From Atrina japonica (lineage: Eukaryota; Mollusca; Bivalvia; Pterioida; Pinnidae), in NCBI GenBank assembly GCA_030159075.1, contig BROG01000638.1, positions 310,001 through 374,000 of the forward strand: DNA of 64,000 nt. The letters run 5' to 3'. Every line of letters begins with the position of its first letter. Position 1 is the stretch's first letter. The notes under the pieces are model-generated. The model was not told the origin of the DNA and ran no database searches. It saw nothing but the letters and a program-made list of their open reading frames with translations. Below, in pieces: positions 12,640 to 24,668 of this stretch. The position numbers and the translations under genes were made by a program.

Positions 12640-14030
12640 ATGACCAATGGGTTCTAGATATTATCAATTATGGTTATGAAATCGAGTTCATTGAAACTCC
12701 ATACGAAGCTTCAGCTCCATCCCAGATTAAATTTAACAAAGAGTACACAACTCTTATTACCCAAGAGGTACAAACTTCATTAGATAAAGGTGCAATTGAA
12801 GAAGTCTACAATATCTCATTTTTTTTTATCAAATAATTTCTTGTACCTAAAAAACATGGAAGTTTAAGACCCATAATAAATTTGAAAAAGTTTAATGAAT
12901 TTGTTGAATATCAACATTTTAAACAAGAAAATTTGACATATGCTTTGGAATTGACACAGGAAAATGATTTCTTAACTTCTGTTGATTTAAAGGATACTTA
13001 TTTTAGTGTTAACGTGCATCCAGATTATAGAAAATTCTTAACTTTTGCTTGGGAAGGCAAATATCATAGGTTTTTTGGTATTACATTTTGGGCTATCATC
13101 ATGTCCAAGAGTTGTTACAAAAATTCTAAAACCTATATTTGCAGCATTCATAGAGAATGGTATAAGATGCTGTTATTACAGTGATGATTCATTGATAATA
13201 AATCAAGACTATTTTCATTGTTTTAAAGAAACAGAGTTAATCACAAAAGAATTAGATAATGTTGGGTTTAGAATCAACACTAAAAAATATATTGTCACTC
13301 CTTCACAGGGGATTTTTTTGAGTAATTATAGATTCAGTAGAGTTTAAAGTGTATTTAACAGAGAAAATTCAAAAGATATTAAATCACTGTCAGAACATCA
13401 AAAATGTCAAAAGAACATTTTCATCTTTAATTGGGATTTTAGTCTGTAATGCTGTATTTCAGGGTTCTTTACATTATAGAAATTTAGACAGAGACAAAGA
13501 TATGAATTCAAAAAAGAATAATAATGATTATGATTCATACATGATTTGCTCTGAACTGAGTTTGACTGAAATAAATTGGTCGTGTGAAAATTTGAGGAAA
13601 CTGAATGGGAAACCAATTCAAAATAGTCCAATAAAATTTGGGGTTGAAACTGATGCCTCATCACATGGCTGGGGTGCAAGGTTTGATGGCAATTTGACTG
13701 GTGGAAGATGGACACCTACAGAGTAACATTATCATATTAATTATTTAGAGCTTTTAGCAGTATTTTTTTATTTAAAATCTTTTTTTCACAAATTTTTCAA
13801 CCATCCATGTTTGTTTTAAAACTGATAACACAACTGTTGTTTCATATATCAATGTAATGGGTGGAATGCACTCTAAACAATTAAATCAGTTATCAGTCAA
13901 AATTTGGAATTGGTGTTTAGACCGTGATATAATACTCTCAACACAACATATTCCGGGTTGTGATAATATCTATGCTGATGCACTTTCTAGAAAATGTGCA
14001 GATGCAACATAATGGATGTCAAAACTTGAT
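12640..14030 (+). pseudogene. DIRS reverse transcriptase/RNase H, frameshifted
   Basis: RT blocks in order: FLVPKKHGSLRPIINLKKFN (12838-12897), LTSVDLKDTYFSV (about 12976-13014), HRFFGI near 13070, CPRVVTKILKP after a frameshift near 13090, and the catalytic YSDDSLI at about 13180-13200, a YxDD box. The RNase H part follows as ETDASSHGWGARFDG (about 13645-13690) and later HIPGCDNIYADALSRK (about 13950-13995). An in-frame stop breaks the N-terminal part near 12835, and further stops and frame changes occur at 13347 and 13726. The order RT then RNase H, followed by a recombinase instead of a DDE integrase, supports DIRS over Gypsy. Confidence 0.8.
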
Positions 14031-15330
14031 ATTTTTCATATTTGTAAACAATTCTTTTCGCCAGATATAGATTTATTTGCCTCCAGATTGAATTAACAAC
14101 TGAATAAATTTGTATCTTGGAACTTTGATCCAGATGCTTGTCATATCGATGCATTTACAATGTCCTGGACTGATTTATGTCCATATATATTTCCACCTTT
14201 TAAGTTAATTGGACGAATTATGAATAAGATATCTAATGATGATGTGGACAAAGCTATTATGATTAATTCTTTTTGGAAAACACAAACCTGGTTTCCTTTC
14301 GTCTGCTTTAATTTTTATTCCAATCAGATTGCCAAGGCCCAAATATTTGTTAGTGATGTTATTGATGGAGAATCACATATTCTACAGAAAATGACACTGA
14401 TTGCACGCGCTGTATCAGGAAAGCAATGTATGATAAAGGACTTTCAAAGTTTATTTCCGATATCATCATTTCGTCATTGCGAAATACCACTAATAAGCAA
14501 TACCAGTACTGCTGGAAAAAATGGGTATTTTGGTGTTATAAAAGGAAGATTAATCCCTTGACACCGACTGAAGTAACTGTAGTGAAATACCTCACTCATC
14601 TGATAAAATCTAAACCTTCATATTCTGTTGTAAATACACACAAGTCTATGCTAATTAATACTTTACCTTATTTTGATATTTTATGGGTTAAAGAACCTAT
14701 TTTAATTCCAAGATTGATGAAAGGTTTTTCCAATCTTAATCCCTCAAGGCCTAGAGTAAAACTTACATGGGATGTTTCAAAAGTTCTGAGCTTTTTGCAT
14801 TCGTTAATGCCACTTAATGAGTTATCAATGCGACTACTAACATTGAAATAAGTTTCTCGCATTGCACTTACTACTGCTGCCAGGACACAGACATTGTTAG
14901 CCCTTGATATTGATAATATGTGTGTCTATTCTGATAGAGTTGTTTTTCAAATTCAAAAAAAAATTGAAAACCTGTAAATCTGGGATACCTGTTCCTAAAG
15001 TGATATTAAATAGATATAGTGAAAAAGACTTATGTATTATATCAAATCTGAAAGAATATTTAAAAAGGACAAAGGATAGAAGGAAATCTACAGTTTTGTT
15101 TGTGTCTTATAAAAAAGATGATATCGTCACAACCTGTACTTTATCTAGATGGTTAAAGACAGTTTGACAGTTATCCGGAATAAGTTTCAGCGTCAACCGC
15201 CTTCTTATCTGGAGTTTCTATAGAAACTGTCAATTGGACTAATTCTAAAACAACAGATGGAATGTTTGCCAATTCTGTTTTAAATAGATGGAATTGACTG
15301 TATTCTAGTACCAGTCCTGATATATTATTT
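14031..15330 (+). pseudogene. DIRS tyrosine recombinase remnant
   Basis: The segment between RNase H and the recombinase holds the typical DIRS blocks FSPDIDLFASRLN (about 14050-14093), DAFTMSWTD and FPPFKLIGRIMNKI (about 14150-14230), and a WKTQTWFP block. An N-terminal SAM-like recombinase domain follows in the frame at 14426-14851 (NKQYQYCWKKWVFWCYKRK). Then comes a TAA stop and the core block SRIALTTAARTQTLLALDID (about 14854-14915), which holds the first catalytic Arg. The later HxxR and Tyr motifs are not readable after about 15167, where stops accumulate. The enzyme is inactive. Confidence 0.75.
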
Positions 15331-15593
15331 ATCATCTTAGATGATTTAAAGTACTTACATGGACTTGAGTAAGATTCATTTTGCCAACTGAATATATATC
15401 GATAATTGAAATAAATTATTTCCAAATAAAGTTCTGAATAAAATTGTTATGTATATTCCCTTATGTTTCATATCTAATTATCTACCAAGATTGACTTGTA
15501 AACTATCAGTAAGTCATTGTCATCTATATGATTTACTTTTCATAAAACATTATGCATGGCCATGGATTAATGATATAAATAAGATATCAAGCC

Positions 15594-17985
15594 CACTGTG
15601 TAATGGTGCTAATGTGATGGAACATTTTTATTCTAACGTAAGACGTAAACGAAGTCACGGACATCGTTCATACAACCGACCTTACATACATAATGTCACT
15701 TTTTCATCTCTTTTACCTTATGTTAACAACAAATTGGGTCTTCATCACATTCGCAGCAAACTTTATTCTGTTCCTTTTACAAATCTCAATAAACTTTTTC
15801 AAGAAGCAAGAATGAACCCCTACACGGATTCTTCAACCCCAGAATACATACTGAACTCCATTATAATGGACATCGCTTATCACAGACTGTTTAAGCCTGC
15901 ACGCGTTATAAACGATAACTGTTCTGAACAGAAACGTCTTTTCCTTAAACTTAAATTTACAAATAAAGGCATAGACGCGTTAAACATTGGCAATGTTCTA
16001 AATCACAAAAAAGTTCAGTCCTGTATTCCACCATATTTTAAACTGAAGACCACGCCATGCATTTCATATAGCTATACACCTAACATCGCATCCAAGCTAT
16101 TCAATTACAAACAGGTTTTGCAGTGCCTAGACATCAACCACCTTCTACACAACGCTGTCATATGTTCATGTGCTTCATCTGCTTTCAAATACAATCCTAT
16201 CGGGCATGTCATTACCGGCGACGTTTCTATTATTGAAAATGAAAGCCTCAAAAATCTTATTTTAAGGGGGAAGCCCGTTACTTTAATTGGCGTCAGAATT
16301 TCGATGCCATACGATGGTTGATAAAATATCCTATTTGAAAACTTAAAGGGACTATGAAAACACGTTATCCCTCTGTATTTAATGATCCAGAAGTAGTAAC
16401 TGAACTGGATACATTATATGACCAATATGTACTGGTACCAGCAGACAAAGCCTCAAATAATATAGTTTTTATTTGTAAGGCACGTTACTATAATTGCTCA
16501 TTAGAAGAACTTGGGTTTAATACGAATTCTGGTAATCCTACATACACACGTAGCTCACTTTCAAAGGACAAGATCCTTCAAAATCACGTGTCCGTATTAC
16601 TCTCATTTTATATACCTACAACGGATACCGATTTCGAGCTACCACATTTATATTGGATACCTAAACTTCATAAAACCACATATAAGCAAAGATACATAGC
16701 AGGATCCAGCAAATGTTCTACCAAACCTTTATCTTTACTCCTTACCAAGATATTGATAGCCGTTCAGGAGAAACTTCAACAATACTGTACAGTTGCTTAT
16801 TCCAGAAGCGGTGTTATTTAAAAATTCTAAACAGCTTTTAGAAAATTTGAAGACACACAATTTTTCTCGAATTCACAGTATCAAAACTTATGACTTCTCT
16901 ACTCTTTACACAACTATTCCACATAAAAAATTAAAAGAAAGACTTTTCAGCATCATAGACAACTGGGGTTTTTTTTCAACGTGGTACCCGAAAATTGAAA
17001 TATCTAGTGATTGGCTATCAGGATACTTATTTCGTCAAACATCACTCTGATTCTACACATAAATACATTGAAGTTGATATAAAAACATGCTGGAATTTCT
17101 AATAGACAATATATTTGTAATGTTCGGAGACGTGGTCTTTCAACAAACTGTCGGCATTCCTATGGGAACCAATTGTGCTCCTTTATTGGCCGACCTGTTC
17201 CTTTATTCTTACGAAGCAAATTTCATTCAGAAACTGCTGAATCAAAAGAAGAAAAAATAGCGGTGTCCTTTAATTTGACATTTAGATATATCGACGACGT
17301 TTTGTCAATTAATAATGACAATTTTCATACATATGTCAATGCGATATATCCCAGCGAACTAGAAATTAAAGATACAACAGAATCAGGCACACACGCTTCA
17401 TACTTAGACATTTTACATAATATAAACACAGACGGGAAATTAGCAACTAAGCTATACGACAAACGCGACGATTTCGGCTTTCCCATCGAAAATGTTCCAC
17501 ATTTAAGTAGTAATATCCCTCAGTCACCCGCATATGGAGTTTATATTTCACAAATGATCTGATATGCCAGGGTGTGTACAACATATGAAGATTTCATATA
17601 CAGAGGTAAACTACTCACTGACAAATTATTGACACAGGGATATCGAAAACCGCGTTTAATGTCAACGTTCCGCAAATTTTACGGTCAGTATAATAGGCTT
17701 GTTTGCGACTACTCTGTTTCAATAAGTGAAACGTTGAGTTGCCTTTTCGTTGGTGGTTGTTGAGACATCTGTACCAATTGTGACGTGGACACACTCCTCG
17801 CGTGTTTCATTGGACTTAACTGTGGACTCACGGCGGGTGTGACCGGTCGACAGGGGATGCTTACTCCTCCATAGCACCTGATCCCATCTCTTGGTTTCCA
17901 GAGGTCCGTGTTTGTCCAGTTTTACTGGATTTGTATCTATGTCCTGGACATTCTATTGATTTATACTTTGGTATCTGAATTTTTT
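15594..17985 (+). mobile_element. Penelope-like retroelement copy 2, longest copy, nested in DIRS
   Basis: This is the most complete Penelope-like copy in the window. It begins near ATGGAACATTTTTATTC at 15615 and ends with the tail shared by all copies (ggacattctattgatttata, then ctttggtatctga) near 17982. It lies inside the DIRS element between its recombinase and its internal complementary region, so it inserted after the DIRS copy. The coding region is broken by several frameshifts and stops. Confidence 0.8.
15615..17763 (+). pseudogene. Penelope-like reverse transcriptase, multiply frameshifted
   Basis: Main open pieces are up to 16321, 16354-16821, 16793-17050, 17173-17562 and 17572-17763. 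Recognisable RT signatures in order: LVPADKASNNIVF, the Penelope hallmark WIPKLHK (about 16655-16680), STKPLSLLLTKIL, KTYDFSTLYTTIPH, QQTVGIPMGTNCAPLLADLF (17141-17200) and the catalytic FRYIDDVL (about 17280-17305). A conserved C-terminal region follows (YGVYISQM, FIYRGKLLTDKL, a terminal SCLFVGGC). I cannot see a GIY-YIG endonuclease on either side. The family could be an endonuclease-lacking Penelope-like lineage, or the domain may be lost or too diverged to see. Confidence 0.72.
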
Positions 17986-18139
17986 TACATAAGACAAAGG
18001 TATTTTGAGGATTACCTTACATCATTCTATATTTAAAATGCACAATGTAAATCTTGTATGTACATGTAAAACTTTGACTTCGAGATGTCTGTACTTCATA
18101 TATATGTTTGTGAACAACTCTTTAAACATACTACATGTA

Positions 18140-18265
18140 TATGATACCCTCGTAGAGTCAGATATGTAATAGAATGAGCCCTCCTCCAAGCATCTATTTG
18201 ATGTGAAGGATGAAGGCCATTCTATGTACTGAGCCTGAGACTCAAGAGGGTATCATATATCCAAC
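18140..18265 (+). repeat. DIRS internal complementary region
   Basis: The first half (18140-18176) is the reverse complement of the left terminal tip. The second half (about 18177-18262) is the reverse complement of the right terminal tip (about 18425-18503). The two tips meet at tgagc. This is the arrangement that templates circular or full-length cDNA ends in the DIRS-1 replication model. Confidence 0.85.
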
Positions 18266-18289
18266 CCAGGTTATATTCCACCCAAATAT

Positions 18290-18503
18290 TCATTCAGTTG
18301 TCATAAACATGCTTTTACGAAGCTACTGCTTATATACGACTGGGATGTATACGTCATCCAGGTAAATTTTAGTTTCTCTGAATTGAGGTATGCTTCGTTG
18401 CACTCAGGAGAATAATGCTATATAATACCCTCTTGAGCCTCAGGCTCGTTACATAGAATGGCTCTCGTCCTTCACATCAACTAGATGCTTAGAGGAGTGC
18501 TCA
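18290..18503 (-). repeat. DIRS right inverted terminal repeat
   Basis: Positions 18310-18430 are the reverse complement of the left terminal repeat (shared gaagctactgcttatatacg and gaggtatgcttcgttgcac). The outer part, from ataccctcttgagcct to ggagtgctca, is specific to this end and is complemented at 18177-18262. Confidence 0.87.
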
Positions 18504-19850
18504 AAAGCTTCTTTCATAACATGATGTCATACCAAAAATTTTCATTCATAAAGATATCTATACTCTATACTGTTTTACATTGATAGTTTCATCATTATGA
18601 GACTGATCACGTATAAGGCGGGTTATTCGAATCCATTTTCAGTTTGAAAACTACGATATGTAAACACAATGTATAACGAATGAACGCTTGTCATAAGTAT
18701 ATTGGTAGCCAATGACTATTTATTTAAATTTCCGGGTACTGCATTTCATGAAAAAAAAATAATGATCATAAACAATTATTGATTGGGTCTGAGGGCAGCA
18801 GCAATTTTGTTGGCGCCATAGTGGAGCGCAATAGTCAGGAACGAGGGTGTCAAGAGAATTGCTTTTGCCCTCAGAACCAGTCAGTTATTGTTTTGTGATA
18901 CGATTTTTGATGCATGAATTGTTTACACCCGAAACAACTGACGTCAAAAGTATGTCCAGGTTGGCTGCAGCACAACATTAGCCAATCAAATGCAAATGTA
19001 TAAGAATTGCTGGGATTTCGAAATGATAATTTGGAAAAATTTTAAAATCAGGCAGGAGAAACTGTTTTGTAGGCAATGTTACAAATTCAAACTTCTTAAA
19101 ATTTTTAAGAGAAAAGCTTCTCGTTATTACGAGAAAGTTTCTTGTAATTAAGAGAAAAGTTTCTCGTTAATACAATAAAGTTACTCGTAATTGAAAGAAA
19201 AGTTTTTCGTTTGTACAAGAAAGTTTCTTCTAAATACGAGGAACGTTTCTCGTAATTAAGAGAAAGTTTCAGAAAATTTTAATTTTTAACATGGCACTAT
19301 CCAGCTTCCGTAGGTATGAGCTGTGTTTACCAAAAATTTATTCCATTTTTTTTTCTACTTTTACTACTTGTATTTTAATAGAATGTCAATTTTATGATAT
19401 GGGGAGACTGTGGCTGTAAGGATTATCGAGGCTAAACAATGTAAAGAGGAATAAACCGTGGTTGTTTGCAGAGTGACATTCGTAACAAACTAGGAGTTGC
19501 TTCCCTTTATTGTGGATTTCATCTAAATCTGCCACACATGCTTTTACAGTGATTTACTAAAAATTCAAAGTTTAAACATTGACTCCTAAATTGTTTATAT
19601 ACAAAAATTTATTTATATAAAATTCTTTGATTTTTTTTATCGTTCTTTATATTAAATTTCAGACAACACAGAGTCACACTAACAATTTCCACGGTATTTT
19701 ATTATCTTGAGCAAAGTATAGAAATTTCTTAAAATAATTTTATATTTTGGGATAGCCTACAGGTACCGTCGCGTTTGATTTTACATTTTGATACAAAAAA
19801 AGAAGAAAGAGTTCAATAGGGACAGAGAGTGGGTTGTGTTTGAATATAAA
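18504..19850. repeat. Non-coding stretch with a palindromic repeat cluster at 19112-19272
   Basis: No gene is seen. At 19112-19272 a short motif alternates in both orientations (gagaaaagtttctcgt, then aattaagagaaaagtttctc), with about 20-28 bp spacing. Each motif is close to self-complementary (ttctcg and cgagaa). The rest is unique AT-rich sequence. Confidence 0.6.
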
Positions 19851-21640
19851 AACTTCAGATAGCAAAGCATAAATCTTTAGGATGTCCAGAATATAGATAA
19901 AAATCTGGTAAAAATGTACAAACACGGACTTTTGGATAACAAGAGGTGGGATCAGGTGTCATGGAGGAGTAAGCATCCCCTGTCGACCGGTCACACCCGC
20001 CGTGAGTCCATAGTCAAGTCCAAATGAAATACGTGAGGAGCGAATCCTCGTCACAATTGGTACAGACATCTCAACAACCCCTAACGAAAAGGCAACTCAA
20101 TATTTCACTTAGTGAAATAGAGTAATCGCAAATAATTATACCGCCCGTGTAATTTTCGGAATGTTGACATCAAACGCGGTTTTCGATAACCCTGTGACAA
20201 TCATTTGTCAGTGAGTAGTTTACATATGTATATGAAATGTTCATATGTTGATTACACATTGACATATCGGATCATTTATGAAATATAAACTCCATATGCG
20301 GGTGACTGTGAGATATTAATACTTACATGTGCAGATTTACGATGGGAAAGCCGAAATCCTCGCATTTTTCGTATAGCTTAGTTGTCATTTACCGTCTGTG
20401 TCTATATCAAGTACAATGTCTAAGTATGAAGCGTGTGTGCTTGATATTGTTGTATCTTTAATTTCTAGCTCGCCCGGATATATCGCATTGACATATGTAT
20501 GAAAATTGTCATTGTTAATTGACAAAACGTCGTCAATATATCTAAATGTCAAATTTAAGGACACCCCTAGCTTTTTCTTCTTTTCATTCGGCAGTTTCGT
20601 TTCTGAAAGAAGTCTGCTTCATGTAGGAACAGGTCGGTCAATAAAGGAGCACAATTGGTTCCCATAGGAATGCCGACAGTTTGTTGAAAGACCACGTCTC
20701 CGAACATTACAAAATTATTGTCTATAAGAAATTCCAGCATGTTTTTATATCAACTTCGGTGTATTTATGTGTAGAATAAAAGTGGTGTTGGACAACATAA
20801 GTATCATTAAAACCAATCACTAGATATTTAAATTTTCGGGTACCACCTTTAGTGAAAAACCAGTTGTGTATGATGCTAAAAGTTTTTTCTTTCAATTCTC
20901 TATGAGGAATTGTCGTGTAAAGAGTAAAGAAGTCGTATGTTTTGATACTGTGAATTTGAGGAAAATTGTGTGCATTTAAATTTTCTAAAAGTTGTTTAGA
21001 AGTCTAATTGACAGAAAACGATCGTCTTGAGCATTACAACTTTGGTATTATGTTTGTAATATTTAGAATTTTAAGTGTCCACATCTGATTTACACCACTT
21101 CTGGAATAAGCAAATGTACAGTATTGCTGAAGCTTCTCCTTAACGGCTATCAATATCTTGGTAAGGAGTAAAGATTATGGTATGGTAGAACATTTTTTGG
21201 ATCCTGCTATGTACTTTTGCTTGTAAGTTGTTTTATGAAGTTTAGGTATCAAAAATAAATATGGTAGCTCAAAATTAGTATCGGTTATAGGTACATCAAA
21301 AGAGCGTAATACGGACACGTGATTTTGAAGGATCTCGTCCTTTGAAAGTGAGCTACGTGTGTACGTAGGATTACCAGAATTCGTATTAAACACTAGTTCT
21401 TCTATAAAAACTATATTTTTTGACGATTTGTCTACTGGGACCAGTGCATATTGGTCATGTAATCTATCCAATTCAGTTACTTCCTCTAGATCACTAAATA
21501 CAGAGGGATAAGGTGTGTTCATAGTTCAATTAAGTTTTCGAATACGAGATTTAACAACCATCGTACAAGTTTTAGCCATTCAGACAAAGTGTCTGGTTCC
21601 ACGTCATTATGTTTGGCCCATCGTTTGGCATAGTGCTTTA
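19851..21640 (-). mobile_element. Penelope-like retroelement copy 3, minus strand
   Basis: On the minus strand this copy is 5'-truncated near 21640 (the WAKH.DVEPDTLSEWLK block). It retains PSVFSDLEEVTELDRLHDQY, LVPVDKSSKNIVF, a diverged LIPKLHK (21240s), the FSTLYTTIPH region near 20900 and the VGIPMGTNCAPLL region near 20660, then the shared tail ending near 19855. Stops and frameshifts are present throughout. An open piece of 115 residues remains at 21522-21175. Confidence 0.78.
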
Positions 21641-22635
21641 CGGCAAATTGAATCACCGCCTTTCAGAAAACAGAGTTCCGGAAGTGTTTTTTGCCGAATT
21701 TGGCTTTGTACTATTACCAAGAAAAATGTTGTGTCTTACATTGTGTTTCTACTAACCTAACACAGAAACTTGTCACTTACATGGTTCGTTCAAATGACAA
21801 ACCTGATCATGTATAATATACCATACAAGTAAACATTTATAGAAAACATCAAATATATATTCTTTATATTACTATACAGTTTTCGAAAGATGTGGTGATA
21901 AACGTCAAAATCCATAGCTATTACATGCATCTACAACCAAAGGTAGAAGAGATAGAATGGCTGGACATACTAAACGATTTTTGTTTCTTTTGTTTAGTGT
22001 TTTACTATTTTGGACACAATATCAATACTTCTTGACTGTCCAAGATGCGTTTCTGACAAAACAGGATCTACAAGGAATTTGTATCTGACTGCCTTAGGTA
22101 TATTTCAGGCAATAAAGGATGTACATATATTTCAAATAGAATAGAATTAATAAATAAATAACAGATTGTAGTGAAATTTGAATCAAACGCGGATCGATAG
22201 ACCTTGGCTCTGTTTTCTATATAAATTTATATTTATAAACAAAGGTAAAATATTTTAAATTGCCAAAATGCAAATTACTCAACTTTATCATTAGTGTCAA
22301 TGTTGCCTCTAACACAGACTAAGGAAAAGAATAAACAATATAATGAAGTAAAATGAAGAACTACCAATAGATATTTGAAACCCCAAGAATTCGACAAATT
22401 AGATGTTAAAACAATTAAAACAATGGATCCGTAAGAAAATCGCTAGGCATTTAAAAAAGAAGTAATTGGTACACATTTTTTATGTTAACTTGAGAAATAA
22501 AATACTTAGTGATATTTTTGTCGTCACAATGATAATGTGGAATGGCGTTTCAGGGCCCTACAACACTAAAAAAATTCACTCTTCATTTGGCCAGTGAACC
22601 AGAAATTTTACTAGCCAGTCAGGAACTTTTACTCA

Positions 22636-22692
<57 letters not shown>

Positions 22693-23472
22693 TTCTTTAA
22701 TTTATAGGTGTTTGTCCAACAATCGGGTGTTTGACTCTCGATTTTAATTTACAGATACAATTTCCAGTTCCGACTGTGGTTAATCCCTTTGGGGATTCTG
22801 TCGCGGCCGTTTTATTGTGTTGACCACCCTCCTCGTCGAACACTTCACCGAGATTTCTGCCCCGTTTTTACTACTTAAAAATAGCTTAAATTAAAATTGA
22901 AATGGAGGCAGAAAGTTCGGCTTAGTCGAACACTAGCCATAACTCTGTTCCAATATTCCTTTAACCAAGATCGTTTAAACTTAGTAGTGTCTAATGATGC
23001 TTCTGTTGAAATCGACCGAGAAAAAAAAGTCATCGTGTGCTGTTAGGAAAATTTCAAGTCGAAAACATGAGAGCAATACAACGTGTTTTCATACAGTAAT
23101 CCACGTGCGTTAGATGGTCTAGTTTATCGAAACTGAATAACCAAATTGGTTGTTGTAAAGCGCATAACAGACAATGATTTCGATAACGTAATTTAACAGT
23201 GAAAACGGACAAACTTTTTGATTTCCGGTTCGGGAAAAAACTGGTGGCAATGTGGCGACTGAATGAGGATAAACACTCGCCAAAATCTAAAAAATGGTCG
23301 CATTTGCGAGTGATTTGGTCGCATTGTAGAGCGCTGCCGTTTAAAAACAGCGGTTCGCACATTCTACAGTCGGTATAATGCTCTTATTTATCAATGCCAT
23401 GTTTCCCAAACACTATTCTAGGTACCTGTGGTTGAAATTAATGTACAAATACCTTTAGATATCAACAAAATC
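21641..23472. other. No gene recognised; (TA)n microsatellite at 22639-22690
   Basis: The stretch is AT-rich, with a TA dinucleotide run of about 50 bp at 22639-22690. A minus-strand open frame at 23362-23054 has several Cys and His residues (CDHFLDFGECLSSFSRHIAT) but no domain I can name; it may be a fragment of a repeat-encoded protein. Confidence 0.5.
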
Positions 23473-23930
23473 ACAGATGCTAAAGCATTAATCTTTAGAA
23501 TAACCAGGATACAATTGTTAAATTTAGTGAATATTGGACAAAGACGGAGTTCTGGAAATCCAAAGGTGGGCTCAGGTGTCATGGAGGAGTAACCACCCCC
23601 TGTTGACCAGTCACAACAGCCGTAAATCCTTATTGGTACAGACTCAACAATGGCTATCGAACAGCTAACCAATGACTAAATATTTAGTTTTTGGGGGTGT
23701 CACTTTTAATGAAAAAAAGGTTGTCGATTATGCAAAAAGTCTCTCTTATTTTAATCTTATCTTAAGTTTTCCCATATGGTATGCTTGTGAAAAGAGTAGA
23801 AAAGTCGTATGTTTTGACACTTTGAATGTAAGAAAAAAATGGTGTTTCAATATTCTCAATAATATCCTCATTTTTTTCTGTATCCACAACTGATTTACAC
23901 CGCTTCTGGAATAAATCTATCATGACTCAT
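23473..23930 (-). mobile_element. Penelope-like fragment 4 with internal deletion
   Basis: The tail block (23473-23640, with ctggaaatccaaaggtggg and catggaggagtaa) is joined at about 23660 to a mid-RT block matching 20820-21110 (the Tyr-Asp-Phe-Ser-Thr-Leu region), so the C-terminal coding part is missing. Diverged and dead. Confidence 0.65.
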
Positions 23931-24668
23931 AAGGACGGACTCAAACCGTGAAACATTTTGCACAAAAAGGAAAAACTCGACATCGTTTAACTAAATTTTT
24001 GTGTAAAATAATTTATTAATGCAACAATTAACGAAACAAAAATACAAATTCTACAAATGTCAACAATATAAAAACTATTACTTATTATGCTACATTTATT
24101 TTTCCATCCTATATTCACTGTTTGTTTTTACGAAATATTGCATATAAATCAATCTTTCTTGCTATCATTCCATATTGACCCTGTTTAATATAAAACAAAT
24201 TATATAACATTCGGAAAATGTTCTGTACTATACATGTCAACATGATTCAAAGGAGACTGAAAGGTCCGGGGATAAACGTCATCATTTTAATTTGTCCTAC
24301 TGCGTAAATAACCTGCATCTTGTTGCCAACTCCATATATAGCTACACTCTCTATCCTTCGGTGGTCTGTAAATGCAGGTTTGAGTGGTCATGGATTCCGG
24401 CTCTACGAAATATAGTCAAATTATTCCGATTCAAATTATTCATGAAACAAAATATCGTTTTATTTACAACTTTTCATATTAACGAAATGACCGTATAAAT
24501 ATGTATTTCGATATATAATATTAAAGTAGCTGCCTACACAATCGACCAGATAATTACTTGAATATTGTCCAGATATATTTTATCTGAAATCTGAATTTAT
24601 AATACTGTATTAGATCGAGATTAATTACCTAATGTATCACATAACAATTAAAGAACACTCCTGAAATT
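23931..24668 (-). other. Region downstream of the GAREM stop, putative 3' UTR
   Basis: On the minus strand this follows the GAREM stop codon. Candidate AATAAA polyadenylation signals occur on the minus strand at 24100-24095 and near 24015. The sequence is AT-rich and has no repeat I recognise. Transcript data would be needed to fix the end. Confidence 0.4.

Larger units (their letters stand above)
10853..18503 (+). mobile_element. DIRS-type tyrosine-recombinase retrotransposon with nested insertion
   Basis: A left terminal repeat (10853-11010) is inverted relative to a right one (about 18290-18503). Between them lie gag (11269-12225), RT/RNase H (about 12640-14030) and a tyrosine recombinase (about 14400-15300), in the DIRS order. 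A region at 18140-18265 is complementary to the outer ends of both terminal repeats, which is the classical DIRS internal complementary region. A Penelope-like element is inserted between the recombinase and this region; without it the element would be about 5.2 kb. All ORFs carry stops or frameshifts, so this copy is inactive. No flanking target-site duplication is expected for this class, and I saw none. Confidence 0.88.

Noticed and set aside
23054..23362. Cys/His-containing minus frame as a zinc-finger gene
   Set aside because: The Cys and His spacing does not fit a known finger and no neighbouring exon extends it.
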